Shown: piece after piece, positions 54,845 through 63,969 of the stretch
Layout: every line of letters begins with the position of its first letter
How positions within the stretch are numbered: the stretch's first letter is position 1
Position numbers and translations under genes: made by a program
Source: an uncultured Oscillospiraceae bacterium
Lineage (GTDB): Bacteria > Bacillota > Clostridia > Oscillospirales > Ruminococcaceae
Length of the DNA: 64,000 bases
NCBI GenBank assembly: GCA_934481385.1
Contig: CAKSPD010000008.1
Location: 51,611-115,610, forward strand
Reading direction: 5' to 3'
Notes under the pieces: model-generated
The model's input: the letters and a program-made list of their open reading frames with translations, nothing else
What the model was told of the DNA's origin: nothing
The model's database searches: none

Positions 54845-56320
54845 ATGAAACGCATTGCTGAAGCAATCCTCTCGGACGGTACAAAATTACCTTATGTTAT
54901 AACAGACAATCCGCCCTCCGGAAGTATGAAACATACATTCTTCACTCCCGATAAAAAATTTGCCGTCCAGTTCTTTAATAATGACGATGAGGCAAACAAC
55001 CCCAATCTTCAAAGACGTATGAACTATATAATAGGCAAATATAATCCTACTCTCTCTGAAAAAAACGGCGGTGCTAACGGAAATACGGAAGAATCTGCAA
55101 ATTATTTTCTGAAAAGATTCTGCTGGCCTGTTGCTACTGTAAAATATCCCAAATTCGGAATAGTCTGCCCTGCTTATCCTGAAAATTTTTTCTTTGATGA
55201 AAAATCTTCTGAATTTATAAATTTAGCCGGAAAAGATAAACGCAGTAATTGGTTCACTTCTAAAAACAGAAAATATCTGCGTGATGAAGAATGCGGAAAT
55301 TTCCGTTCTATGCTCAAAATGTCGATACTTCTTGCACGTTCTGTAAGGAGGCTTCATCAGGCTGGACTTGCTCATGCTGATTTATCCTGCAACAATGTTC
55401 TTATTGACCCGAAAACAGGCGAATGTGTTGTAATTGATATAGATTCACTTGTTGTTCCGGGAATATTTCCGCCTGAAGTCGCCGGCACAAGAGGATATAT
55501 TGCTCCTGAAGTTCTTGCAACTTCTGTTTTCCCTGTCGGAAACAGCAGAAGAAAACTACCTTCTGTATATACAGACCTGCATGCTCTTGCAGTTCTGATT
55601 TATGAATATCTTCTCCTAAGACACCCGCTTATAGGGCCTAAGATATATTCAAAAAATTCTGCTGAGGAGGACGATTTTCTCGCAATGGGCTCTATGGCTA
55701 CTTTTATCGAAAACCCTTTCGATACAAGCAACCGGCCTGATGAACTCGGCGTTACTATAAAGGATTTGGGTGAACCTCTTGAAAAACTGTTCATTCAGGC
55801 TTTTGTAAACGGACTTCACAATCCTGAGGAAAGACCCTCCGCTATGGAATGGGAGAAGGCTCTTTCAAAAACATGGGATATGCTCCATAAATGCGAAAAT
55901 CCTGACTGCCTTGCAGAATGGTTTATACTTTATGATACTGAAAATCCAGTATGCCCCTTTTGCAGACACAGTGCAAGACGTGAAAGCATTGTAAGACTTC
56001 ATCTGAAAAGCTGTCTTAAAGGTAAAAACGGAATCTGGACTGATTACAGAACTGTCGATTTATACGACAAAATGAAATTGTATAAATGGCATGTTCTTTC
56101 CGGCGTTTTTCCGAATGAAAAAGCTGATTGCACTCCTGTGGCTGAAATATATACAACGAATCAGCAATGGTTCTTCGTCAACAAAAATCTTGAGGGACTG
56201 ACCTCCCCTGAAGGTCTTTTTATTCCAAAAGGCTTTAAGTTTGAATTAAAAGATAATTCATTCTTCAGAGCCTGCAATGATGAAAATTCCCTGCTGATTT
56301 CAGTTACAAAAGGAAAATAA
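54845..56320 (+). CDS. Divergent protein kinase with zinc-ribbon tail
   Basis: This 491-residue protein has a Ser/Thr-kinase-like domain. The catalytic loop is HADLSCNNVLI, with D179 and N184. The DFG motif is D198-I-D200, so the metal-binding aspartate is kept. An APE-like GYIAPEV follows. The glycine-rich loop is not typical. After the kinase domain, CENPDC and CPFC (about residues 357-378) form a zinc-ribbon-like module, followed by an unrecognised C-terminal domain. Kinases of this type accompany TerY and PP2C proteins in Ter systems. The gene starts three bases after the phosphatase gene. Confidence 0.88.
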   Translation: MKRIAEAILSDGTKLPYVITDNPPSGSMKHTFFTPDKKFAVQFFNNDDEANNPNLQRRMNYIIGKYNPTLSEKNGGANGNTEESANYFLKRFCWPVATVKYPKFGIVCPAYPENFFFDEKSSEFINLAGKDKRSNWFTSKNRKYLRDEECGNFRSMLKMSILLARSVRRLHQAGLAHADLSCNNVLIDPKTGECVVIDIDSLVVPGIFPPEVAGTRGYIAPEVLATSVFPVGNSRRKLPSVYTDLHALAVLIYEYLLLRHPLIGPKIYSKNSAEEDDFLAMGSMATFIENPFDTSNRPDELGVTIKDLGEPLEKLFIQAFVNGLHNPEERPSAMEWEKALSKTWDMLHKCENPDCLAEWFILYDTENPVCPFCRHSARRESIVRLHLKSCLKGKNGIWTDYRTVDLYDKMKLYKWHVLSGVFPNEKADCTPVAEIYTTNQQWFFVNKNLEGLTSPEGLFIPKGFKFELKDNSFFRACNDENSLLISVTKGK

Positions 56321-56347
56321 TTTTTTTAAAACGGAAAGGAACTTAAA

Positions 56348-58972
56348 ATGGAAATTAAAGGTCTTAATGACGAACAAGTCCGTGCCTCGAAAGAGAAATA
56401 CGGCGATAACCGAATGACCGAACAGCAGACTGAAAGCTTCTGGTCAAAGCTCAAAGGTAATTTCGGCGACCCGATGATTAAAATTCTTTGTGTTGCCCTT
56501 ATTATCAATATAATATTTGCTTTTCTCGGTCAGGTAGAATGGTATGAATCTGTCGGAATTGCTCTCGCTGTAATGCTGGCAACTCTCGTTTCAACATTCT
56601 CTGAATACAGAAATGAAAATGCATTCCAGAAACTTCAGGAAGAAGCTTCACAGATTAAATGCAAGGTTTACAGAAACGGAACAGTTATTGAAATTCCTAT
56701 AAATGATATTGTTGTAGATGACTGTATTCTTCTTCAGTCAGGTGATAAAATTCCTGCTGACGGTATAGTTATTGACGGTCATATACAGACTGACCAGTCT
56801 GTTCTCAACGGTGAATCAAAAGAAGCTGAAAAAGTTCCTGCTCCCGAAGACTATCAGGATACTGATGAATCAATTGATTTTCTTAACAAGTATAAAGTAT
56901 TCCGTGGTGCTGTTGTCTGTTCAGGAAACGCTGTAATGCGTGTTTTAACCGTTGGTGATAAATCAGTTTACGGTCAGATTGCAAAGGAACTCCAGACCGG
57001 TGATGACAGAGAAACTCCTCTCAAACTCAAACTCGCAAAACTTGCAAGTCAGATAAGTACGTTCGGCTATATCGGCGGTGCTGCTATTGCAGTGGCATTT
57101 ATGGTTCAGAGAATTTTCCTTAACGGTGTTTCTGTTTCAGAATATTTCTCAAACTGGATGACTCCTGTGAACAACCTTGTTGAAGCTGTTATGCTTGCTG
57201 TAATCATTATTGTTATGGCTGTTCCGGAAGGTCTGCCACTTATGATTGCAATTGTTTCTGCTCAGAATATGGGCAAAATGCTTAAAGAAAACGTTCTTGT
57301 AAGAAAAATTTCAGGTATCGAAACTGCCGGAAGTATAAACATTCTTTTCAGCGATAAAACAGGTACTATAACAAAAGGTAAGCTCGAAGCTGTTACATTT
57401 ATTGACGGTCAGGGAAATGAATCAAAAACTTTTGATGATGTCAAGGGTGAACTCGGAAACATTCTCTATATGAGCGTAAGACACAACACAAGTGCTGTTA
57501 TCAGCGGTGACAAGGTTGTAGGCGGTAATGCTACTGAACGTGCATTGCTCGGATTCCTCAAAGGAAAAACTATTGATAAAAATGTAACTCTCGTTGACAG
57601 TATTCCGTTCAACAGCAGTAACAAATATTCAGCTTCAACTGTAAGAGGTGACTATAACTTCTCACTTATAAAAGGTGCTCCTGAAAAAATCATAAGCAGA
57701 TGTAAATTCTGTTATGACCAGAACGGGAAAAAAATTCCTTTCAAGGCAGAAAATTCAGTTATATCTTCAAAAATCGATGAACTTGCAAGCCGTGCAATAA
57801 GAGTTCTTGCTCTTGCGGAATGTGATGAAAAAATTTCTGATAATGCTCTGCCGGACGGTGACTGGACTCTTGTAGGAATTATCGGTATCCGTGATGAAGT
57901 AAGACCTGAATCAATCGATGCTATTGCACAGGTTCATAAAGCAGGTATTCAGGTTATTATGATTACAGGTGACAGAAAGGATACTGCTACTGCTATCGCA
58001 AAAGAAGCAGGACTTCTTACAAAAGAAAGCGATATTATCCTTACATCTGATGAACTTGCACAACTCAGCGATGATGAACTTAAATCAAAACTCCCGAATA
58101 TCCGTGTTGTTGCCAGAGCATTGCCAAGCGACAAGAGCCGTTTTGTAAGAGTTGCTCAGGACCTTAATCTTGTTGTAGGTATGACCGGTGACGGCGTAAA
58201 CGACTCCCCTGCCCTCAAACGTGCCGATGTTGGTTTTGCTATGGGCGGAGGTACTGAAGTTGCAAAGGAAGCAAGTGAAATTGTTATTCTTGATGATAAC
58301 TTCAAATCAATTGAAAAAGCCGTTCTTTATGGACGTACAATTTTTAACAGCATAAGAAAGTTTATCGTTTTCCAGCTTACAATAAATGTTGCTGCCGTTC
58401 TTATTTCATTCATCTCACCGCTTCTGGGAATCGCAAACCCTCTTTCAATCACACAGATTCTTTGGGTAAATCTCGTTATGGATACTCTCGCAGCTCTTGC
58501 ATTCGGCGGAGAGCCTGCTCTTGAACGCTATATGAACGAAGCTCCTAAACAACGTAATGAACATATAGTAAGCAAAAATATGTGGAGTGAAATTATAACA
58601 GGTTCTCTTTGGACATTCGCAGTAAGCCTTATATTTATCCTCACTCCTTTCGCAAAAAACTTCTTCAGACCTGATGATGCAAACAAATATCTGCTTACAG
58701 GATACTTTGCATACTTCATTCTCACATCTGTATTCAATGCATTTAATGCAAGAACGGAAAAACTTAACCTTTTCGACAACCTCGGAAAAAACAAAGGCTT
58801 CCTAAAGGTAATGGGTTCTATTACTCTTGTTCAGATAATAATGACCTACTGCGGAGGAGTTATTCTCAGCTGTTACGGACTTAACGTCAAAGAATGGCTG
58901 TTTGTTATCGTTGCTGCATTTCTGATTGTTCCTGTTGACTTAATCAGAAAAGCTATATTAAAATCAAAATAA
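56348..58972 (+). CDS. Calcium-translocating P-type ATPase (PMCA/SERCA-like)
   Basis: This 874-residue membrane pump has the P2-type ATPase order: N-terminal cation domain, TM1-2, actuator with the NGESKEAEK loop (about 154-162), TM4 with AVPEGLP (291-297), phosphorylation site D336 in DKTGTITK, nucleotide domain with KGAPEKI, hinge TGDGVNDSPALKRADVG, then TM5-10. TM6 LWVNLVMDTLAALA fits Ca2+ pumps. It would export Ca2+ with ATP. Its place inside a Ter operon, next to Ca2+-binding TerD proteins, suggests a linked calcium response. Confidence 0.93.
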   Translation: MEIKGLNDEQVRASKEKYGDNRMTEQQTESFWSKLKGNFGDPMIKILCVALIINIIFAFLGQVEWYESVGIALAVMLATLVSTFSEYRNENAFQKLQEEASQIKCKVYRNGTVIEIPINDIVVDDCILLQSGDKIPADGIVIDGHIQTDQSVLNGESKEAEKVPAPEDYQDTDESIDFLNKYKVFRGAVVCSGNAVMRVLTVGDKSVYGQIAKELQTGDDRETPLKLKLAKLASQISTFGYIGGAAIAVAFMVQRIFLNGVSVSEYFSNWMTPVNNLVEAVMLAVIIIVMAVPEGLPLMIAIVSAQNMGKMLKENVLVRKISGIETAGSINILFSDKTGTITKGKLEAVTFIDGQGNESKTFDDVKGELGNILYMSVRHNTSAVISGDKVVGGNATERALLGFLKGKTIDKNVTLVDSIPFNSSNKYSASTVRGDYNFSLIKGAPEKIISRCKFCYDQNGKKIPFKAENSVISSKIDELASRAIRVLALAECDEKISDNALPDGDWTLVGIIGIRDEVRPESIDAIAQVHKAGIQVIMITGDRKDTATAIAKEAGLLTKESDIILTSDELAQLSDDELKSKLPNIRVVARALPSDKSRFVRVAQDLNLVVGMTGDGVNDSPALKRADVGFAMGGGTEVAKEASEIVILDDNFKSIEKAVLYGRTIFNSIRKFIVFQLTINVAAVLISFISPLLGIANPLSITQILWVNLVMDTLAALAFGGEPALERYMNEAPKQRNEHIVSKNMWSEIITGSLWTFAVSLIFILTPFAKNFFRPDDANKYLLTGYFAYFILTSVFNAFNARTEKLNLFDNLGKNKGFLKVMGSITLVQIIMTYCGGVILSCYGLNVKEWLFVIVAAFLIVPVDLIRKAILKSK

Positions 58973-58993
58973 TTCTCAAGGAGGAATTTAACT

Positions 58994-59575
58994 ATGGCAA
59001 TTAGCTTAAAAAAAGGTCAGAAAGTTGACCTTACAAAAACAAATCCCGGACTTTCAAAAATCCTTATAGGACTCGGCTGGGACACAAACAAATATGACGG
59101 CGGTTCTGCTTTCGACCTCGATGCTGCTGCATTTCTTCTCGGTGAGAACGGAAAGGTAAAGAGTGAAGCTGATTTCATATTCTACGGCAACCTTAAACAC
59201 GCTTCTGAAGCTGTTGAACACCTTGGCGATAACCTTACCGGTGACGGCGAAGGCGATGATGAACAGATTAAAATTGACCTTGCAAAAGTTCCTGCTGACA
59301 TCGCAAAAATCGATTTCACTGTAACTATATACGATGCTGACAAGCGTAATCAGAATTTCGGACAGGTTTCAAATGCTTTCATCAGAATCGTTGATGAAGC
59401 TAACAACACAGAACTTATAAGATATGACCTCGGTGAAGATTTTTCAATTGAAACTGCTGTTGTTGTTGCTGAACTCTATCGTCACAACGGTGAATGGAAA
59501 TTCAACGCTATCGGAAGCGGTTTTTCAGGCGGTCTTGCAGCTCTTTGTGCAAACTTCGGAATTGATGCCGAATAA
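58994..59575 (+). CDS. TerD-family protein 1
   Basis: This 193-residue protein is a complete TerD domain ([15 protein letters not shown] start). The calcium-binding segments are intact: [10 protein letters not shown] (about 36-45) and [12 protein letters not shown] (about 80-91), with the family end [28 protein letters not shown]. TerD proteins bind Ca2+ and belong to tellurite and stress-response systems. AAGGAGG precedes ATG. It is the first of several TerD-type genes in the operon and closest to the TerD at 61002. Confidence 0.95.
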   Translation: MAISLKKGQKVDLTKTNPGLSKILIGLGWDTNKYDGGSAFDLDAAAFLLGENGKVKSEADFIFYGNLKHASEAVEHLGDNLTGDGEGDDEQIKIDLAKVPADIAKIDFTVTIYDADKRNQNFGQVSNAFIRIVDEANNTELIRYDLGEDFSIETAVVVAELYRHNGEWKFNAIGSGFSGGLAALCANFGIDAE

Positions 59576-59591
59576 TTTACGGTGCTGAAAA

Positions 59592-60377
59592 ATGACTTAT
59601 GATGCTATCGGAACTCGTGAAAATGTCAAGATAATTGATTCAAGCGAAAACAAGGGTATGAAAGTTGATATTCTTGAATATCAGAAACTGCTCGGCGGAA
59701 AAAATCCTGCAAATGCTCAGACAATGTACTTTATGGAAAAACAGAACATGAAAGTACGTCAGCCTGTTATTTATCTCAATAACGACTGTGCAAAGCTTGA
59801 ACCCGGTGTTATGAGCTATTTCAGAGGAAATCTTGAAATGATTTCAGGCGTTACTGTAAAAAATGCACTCGGAAGAATGTTTACAGGTGCTGTAACAGGT
59901 GAATCTGCTGCACAGCCGGAATACAAAGGCACTGGTATGATTGTACTTGAACCAAGTTTCAGGCACTTTATTACAATAGAACTTCAGCAGAATGAGGAAA
60001 TTGTTGTTGACAAGGGAATGTTTTTCGCTGCTCAGGGCAGTGCAACTGTCAGTGCATATATGCAGAAGAATTTTTCTTCTGCTATTGCAGGCGGTGAGGG
60101 TATATTCCAGCAGTCTATAAAAGGCCCGGGACTCTGTATCCTTGAATGTGCTGTTCCTATGTGCGAAATCGATATTATTGAACTTAATAATGATACTCTT
60201 AAAGTAGACGGCAATTTTGCTGTACTCCGCACAGGCAATATCAATTTCACTGTTGAACGTTCTGCAAAAACTCTTGTCGGCTCTGCTGTATCAGGTGAAG
60301 GTCTTGTAAATGTATACAGAGGAACAGGTCAGGTATGGCTTGCTCCTACAATAAAAGTATACAATACTCTTATATAG
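59592..60377 (+). CDS. AIM24-family protein of the Ter operon
   Basis: This 261-residue protein is all-beta in appearance and fits the AIM24 family (named after a mitochondrial protein), often found beside TerD genes in bacteria. Repeated glycine-rich strands are visible: MISGVTVKNALGRMFTG, YKGTGMIVLEPSF, IKGPGLCILEC and YRGTGQVWLAP. There is no signal peptide or membrane segment. Its molecular role is not established. It begins 16 bases after terD-1, with only a weak ribosome site. Confidence 0.85.
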   Translation: MTYDAIGTRENVKIIDSSENKGMKVDILEYQKLLGGKNPANAQTMYFMEKQNMKVRQPVIYLNNDCAKLEPGVMSYFRGNLEMISGVTVKNALGRMFTGAVTGESAAQPEYKGTGMIVLEPSFRHFITIELQQNEEIVVDKGMFFAAQGSATVSAYMQKNFSSAIAGGEGIFQQSIKGPGLCILECAVPMCEIDIIELNNDTLKVDGNFAVLRTGNINFTVERSAKTLVGSAVSGEGLVNVYRGTGQVWLAPTIKVYNTLI

Positions 60378-60395
60378 TGAAAGAAGTGAATTTAA

Positions 60396-60986
60396 ATGGC
60401 TGTAAATCTTCAGAAAGGTCAGAAAGTTGAACTCCGCAAGGAAAACGGCGGTGAACTCAGAAGCGTTATGATAGGACTCGGCTGGGACGAAGTTAAAAGA
60501 AAAAAAGGTTTCTTTGCTCCGAAGCCACAGGATATAGACTGTGACGCATCAGCAATCCTCTGCTCAGGCGGAAAACTCATCAGCAAAGATGATGTTGTAT
60601 ATTTCGGAAATCTTACACATAAAACAAAAGCTGTTCGTCATATGGGTGATAACCTCACCGGTGCCGGTGAAGGCGATGATGAGCAGATTATGGTTGACCT
60701 CACTGCTTTGCCTGCAAGCTATGACAAAATAGTTTTTGTTGTAAATATATATCAGGCTATGCAAAGACATCAGCATTTCGGAATGATTCAGAATGCTTTT
60801 ATAAGAATCTGTGATTCTGAAACAGGAAAGGAATTATGCAGATATAACCTTTCAGAAAACTATGATGCTATGACTGCTATGATTTTCGGTGAAATTTACC
60901 GCTACAACGGCACTTGGAAATTCAATGCAATCGGTCAGCCTACAAATGACAATGATATATCTTCTCTCGCAAGAAGATATCAATAA
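60396..60986 (+). CDS. TerD-family protein 2 (divergent)
   Basis: This 196-residue TerD protein (MAVNLQKGQKVELRK) has an insertion after the first strand (KRKKGFFAPKPQ). The calcium-binding segments are kept: DIDCDASAIL and DNLTGAGEGDDE. The C-terminal part YNLSENYDAMTAMIFGEIYRYNGTWKF follows the family. It is the most divergent of the three single-domain TerD proteins and may match the TerZ or TerF-like branch. A poor GAAGTGAA lies before ATG. Confidence 0.92.
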   Translation: MAVNLQKGQKVELRKENGGELRSVMIGLGWDEVKRKKGFFAPKPQDIDCDASAILCSGGKLISKDDVVYFGNLTHKTKAVRHMGDNLTGAGEGDDEQIMVDLTALPASYDKIVFVVNIYQAMQRHQHFGMIQNAFIRICDSETGKELCRYNLSENYDAMTAMIFGEIYRYNGTWKFNAIGQPTNDNDISSLARRYQ

Positions 60987-61001
60987 AAGGAGGTTTTTTA
61001 A

Positions 61002-61589
61002 ATGGGTGTTAATCTTTCAAAAGGACAGCGTGTAAGTCTTGATAAAAATATGACTATGGCTATGGTTGGTCTTGGCTGGGACGTTAAACAGTTTGACGGC
61101 GGTGCAGATTTTGACCTTGATGCCTCCGCATTCATTCTTGGTGCAAACGGAAAAGTAAGAAGTGATGCTGATTTCATCTTCTACAACAACCTCGAAAGCA
61201 CTGACCATTCTGTAAAGCATATGGGCGATAACCTCACAGGTGAGGGCGAAGGCGATGATGAAGTTATTGTTATCGACTTCACAAAAGTTCCTGCTGATGT
61301 TCAGAAAATCGCTATTACAGTTACTATCTATGATGCTCAGGCAAGAGGTCAGAATTTCGGACAGGTTTCAAATGCTTATGTGCGTGTTGCAAGAATGTCA
61401 AACGAAAACGATATGAACGGTTCAGAAGTTCTCAGATTTGACCTTGGCGAAGAATTTTCAATCGAAACTGCTGTTGTTGTATGCGAAATCTATCGCCACA
61501 ACGGTGACTGGAAATTCAATGCAGTAGGTTCAGGCTATCAGGGCGGACTCGCTGCACTCGGCCGTGCATACGGTGTAAATGTAGGCTGA
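61002..61589 (+). CDS. TerD-family protein 3 (TerD/TerE-like)
   Basis: This 195-residue TerD protein (MGVNLSKGQRVSLDKN) keeps both calcium segments, FDLDASAFILG and DNLTGEGEGDDE, and the usual C-terminus [21 protein letters not shown]. It is more like the TerD at 58994 than the one at 60396, which suggests duplication. AAAGGAGG precedes ATG. A hairpin follows, which may reduce transcription of the last two genes. Confidence 0.94.
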   Translation: MGVNLSKGQRVSLDKNMTMAMVGLGWDVKQFDGGADFDLDASAFILGANGKVRSDADFIFYNNLESTDHSVKHMGDNLTGEGEGDDEVIVIDFTKVPADVQKIAITVTIYDAQARGQNFGQVSNAYVRVARMSNENDMNGSEVLRFDLGEEFSIETAVVVCEIYRHNGDWKFNAVGSGYQGGLAALGRAYGVNVG

Positions 61590-61616
61590 TTTAATTCAGT
61601 TTATAAAATCAAAACT

Positions 61617-61652
61617 GGGGAATCTTTTTCCGTAAGATTCCCCTGAATTTTT
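61617..61652 (+). terminator. Hairpin between TerD-3 and the TerA-like gene
   Basis: GGGGAATCT (61617-61625) pairs with AGATTCCCC (61635-61643), followed by TGAATTTTT. The next gene starts only 20 bases later, so partial read-through is likely. Confidence 0.75.
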
Positions 61653-61671
61653 ATGAAAGGAAATTTTTACT

Positions 61672-62811
61672 ATGAATCTTCAGCGTGGTTTCAGAGATAA
61701 GCTCGAAAAATATTTTGATATGAATCAGGATATTGATATAATAATGAATACTTACGGAAATTCTGTTTATGATTACTGCTGTTTTGGCGTTGACAGCTCA
61801 AACAGACTTTCCGATGACAGATATATGATTTTCTATAATCAAACTTCATCTCCTTATGGTGAAATCAGATTGAATGGTTCTTCATCATTCAAAGTTTCAT
61901 TGAAAAATATGCCCCCTAATATCTGCAAACTTGTATTTACAGTAAGCATTGACGGAAACGGTACTATGGGAAATATTTCCTCACATTCACTCAGATTATC
62001 ACAGAACGGTAATTCAGCCCTTGAACTTAATCTTTCCGGAAGTGATTTTCATTCCGAAAAAGCTGTTATATCAATAGAAATATATAAAAAAGATACATGG
62101 CGTATAGGTGTTATAGCAGGCGGATTCAACGGCGGTCTGAAAGATTTGCTGAAATTCTATGGCGGTACTGAAATATCAGCTCCAAAACCTGCTCCTGCTC
62201 CTAATCCTGAACCGGTAAGACTTAAAAAAGTTGAATTAAAAAAAGGTCAGAAAGTAAATCTTGTAAAAAGCGGAAACACTCTCGGTGAAATTTTAATAAA
62301 TCTCAACTGGAGTCAGCCTGTAAGAAAATCATTCTTTTCAGCAGTTCGTGCGATAGACCTTGACCTCGGCTGTCTTTATGAAATGAAGGACGGAAGAAAA
62401 GGAAGTATACAGGCTCTCGGAAACAATTTCGGAAGTCTTGAAAGATTTCCTTATATAGCTCTTGACGGAGATGACAGAACAGGTGCAAATTCCGCAGGTG
62501 AAAATCTCAGAATAAACGGAAAAATGATTTCACAGATTAAAAGAATCCTTGTTTATACATTCATATATGAAGGCATCGCAAACTGGAAACAGGCTGACGG
62601 CGTTGTAACAGTAAAATGCCCCGGAAGTCCTGATATTATAGTAAAAATGGACGAATACGGTTCTACACTTAAAACATGTGCAATTGCACTTCTTGAAAAT
62701 CAGAACAACGAAACATTCAGTGTTGAAAAGGTAGTAAGATTTTTCAGTAATCAGGAACCTATGGACAGAGCTTTCGGCTGGAATATGAAATGGTCTGTCG
62801 GCAGGAAATAA
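61672..62811 (+). CDS. Double-TerD (TerA-like) protein
   Basis: This 379-residue protein has two TerD-type domains joined by a proline-rich linker (APKPAPAPNPEP, about 176-187). The first (1-165) keeps the beta-sandwich pattern and ends GVIAGGFNGGLKDLLKFYGG, but it lacks the acidic calcium loop DNLTGxGxGDDE. The second (about 190-379) has a clear KKGQKVNLVK start and AIDLDLGCL and ALDGDDRTG, so it may still bind metal. This layout is like TerA. AAAGGAA precedes ATG. Confidence 0.85.
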   Translation: MNLQRGFRDKLEKYFDMNQDIDIIMNTYGNSVYDYCCFGVDSSNRLSDDRYMIFYNQTSSPYGEIRLNGSSSFKVSLKNMPPNICKLVFTVSIDGNGTMGNISSHSLRLSQNGNSALELNLSGSDFHSEKAVISIEIYKKDTWRIGVIAGGFNGGLKDLLKFYGGTEISAPKPAPAPNPEPVRLKKVELKKGQKVNLVKSGNTLGEILINLNWSQPVRKSFFSAVRAIDLDLGCLYEMKDGRKGSIQALGNNFGSLERFPYIALDGDDRTGANSAGENLRINGKMISQIKRILVYTFIYEGIANWKQADGVVTVKCPGSPDIIVKMDEYGSTLKTCAIALLENQNNETFSVEKVVRFFSNQEPMDRAFGWNMKWSVGRK

Positions 62812-62815
62812 TAAT

Positions 62816-63910
62816 ATGGAAGAAACAATCAAATCATTTGATGTAAAAAAAGATGAATATAAAGGCACTTTAACAATACAGAAATCCGGAATATATGAAC
62901 TCAGCAATTCAATAATCTGGTCATATAAAAAAAGCACTATAAAAGTAACAGCAAAAGGAGTTACTCTTAAAAATGCAAGAATTGTAGTTATCGACGGAGA
63001 AGGATATGCTATTGAAACCGATTTTCCTGACCTCATACTTGAAAATATTGAAGTAAAAGGAAGTATAAAAGGACTGCCCTCTGAACCTGAAAACTGGAAT
63101 CTTCCTCCTGTTATTTCACTCGGAGAATTTAAATCAGAAAGCGAAAATACATTTTTCAGAAATATAGAAGTTCCGGCAGACTGCAATATTATAAATAATA
63201 TATATGGTCTTGCAATTTCCCCGATGAATTTAAAAAAGGGAAATAATCAGATAAAAATTACTGTTTCGCCTATGCATGTCAATAATATACTTTATGGTGA
63301 AATATTTATTCAGTCAAAAGTAAAAAGACGTATCTGCATAAGCGGTAAAGCTGTTAAAGATATTCCTAAAAACAATAATATTCCTGTTCTAAAAAAAGGA
63401 CAGCGTATAATTATTGATGAACATTTTAATGGTGATTTCAGATTTGTTTTTGAAAGAAAATCAGTTAAAAGAAATATGGATATAGATGCATATGTATTTC
63501 TTACGGGCGAAAACAAAAAAGCTTACTGCGATGAAGATTTAATATTTTTCGGCAATCCCTGTTCAAAGGATAATTCCGTAAAAACAGGCGGTGACAGCAA
63601 ATCTCCTGAAGTTTCTGTAACTCTTTCAAAACTTGACAGAAAATATTCCGGAATTTCAATATGCTTTGCAATTTACGGTGATGACAAAAATCTTGATTTT
63701 TCGCTTGTAGAACTGCCTGTTATACATATATTTTCCAGCCGGAATGAAATATGTCAGTTTCCTCTTGAAAATCTCCTTGATGAAAAAACAGTTGTTGCAG
63801 TTGAGATTTATAAATATAAAAACCAATGGAAACTAAACTGTATAGGCTCAGGATACAGAAACGGTCTTAAAAGGCTCTGCGAAAGCTTCGGAATAGAAGT
63901 TGACGGATAA
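62816..63910 (+). CDS. Unrecognised N-terminal domain fused to a TerD domain
   Basis: 364 residues. The first roughly 195 residues are not recognised. They contain short alternating beta strands (GIYELSNSIIWSY, IKVTAKGVTLKNARIVVIDG, LILENIEVKGSI) that recall a beta-helix or beta-sandwich. Residues about 200-364 are a TerD domain: KKGQRIIIDEHF, NMDIDAYVFLTG, FFGNPCSKDNSV, TVVAVEIYKYKNQWKLNCIGSGYRNGLKRL. The acidic loop is altered (KTGGDSKSPEV), so calcium binding may be weaker. It begins four bases after the TerA-like gene and ends the operon. Confidence 0.85.
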   Translation: MEETIKSFDVKKDEYKGTLTIQKSGIYELSNSIIWSYKKSTIKVTAKGVTLKNARIVVIDGEGYAIETDFPDLILENIEVKGSIKGLPSEPENWNLPPVISLGEFKSESENTFFRNIEVPADCNIINNIYGLAISPMNLKKGNNQIKITVSPMHVNNILYGEIFIQSKVKRRICISGKAVKDIPKNNNIPVLKKGQRIIIDEHFNGDFRFVFERKSVKRNMDIDAYVFLTGENKKAYCDEDLIFFGNPCSKDNSVKTGGDSKSPEVSVTLSKLDRKYSGISICFAIYGDDKNLDFSLVELPVIHIFSSRNEICQFPLENLLDEKTVVAVEIYKYKNQWKLNCIGSGYRNGLKRLCESFGIEVDG

Positions 63911-63934
63911 AAGAAAGGACTTTTTTAGAGCCTG

Positions 63935-63963
63935 TTGACACTGAATTCAAAATATGATATGAT
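63935..63963 (+). promoter_or_regulatory. Promoter-like site at the right edge
   Basis: TTGACA (63935-63940), 17 bases, TATGAT (63958-63963). The predicted start of transcription falls at or near the ATG at 63970, so the message may have almost no leader. Confidence 0.5.
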
Positions 63964-63969
63964 AGATAC

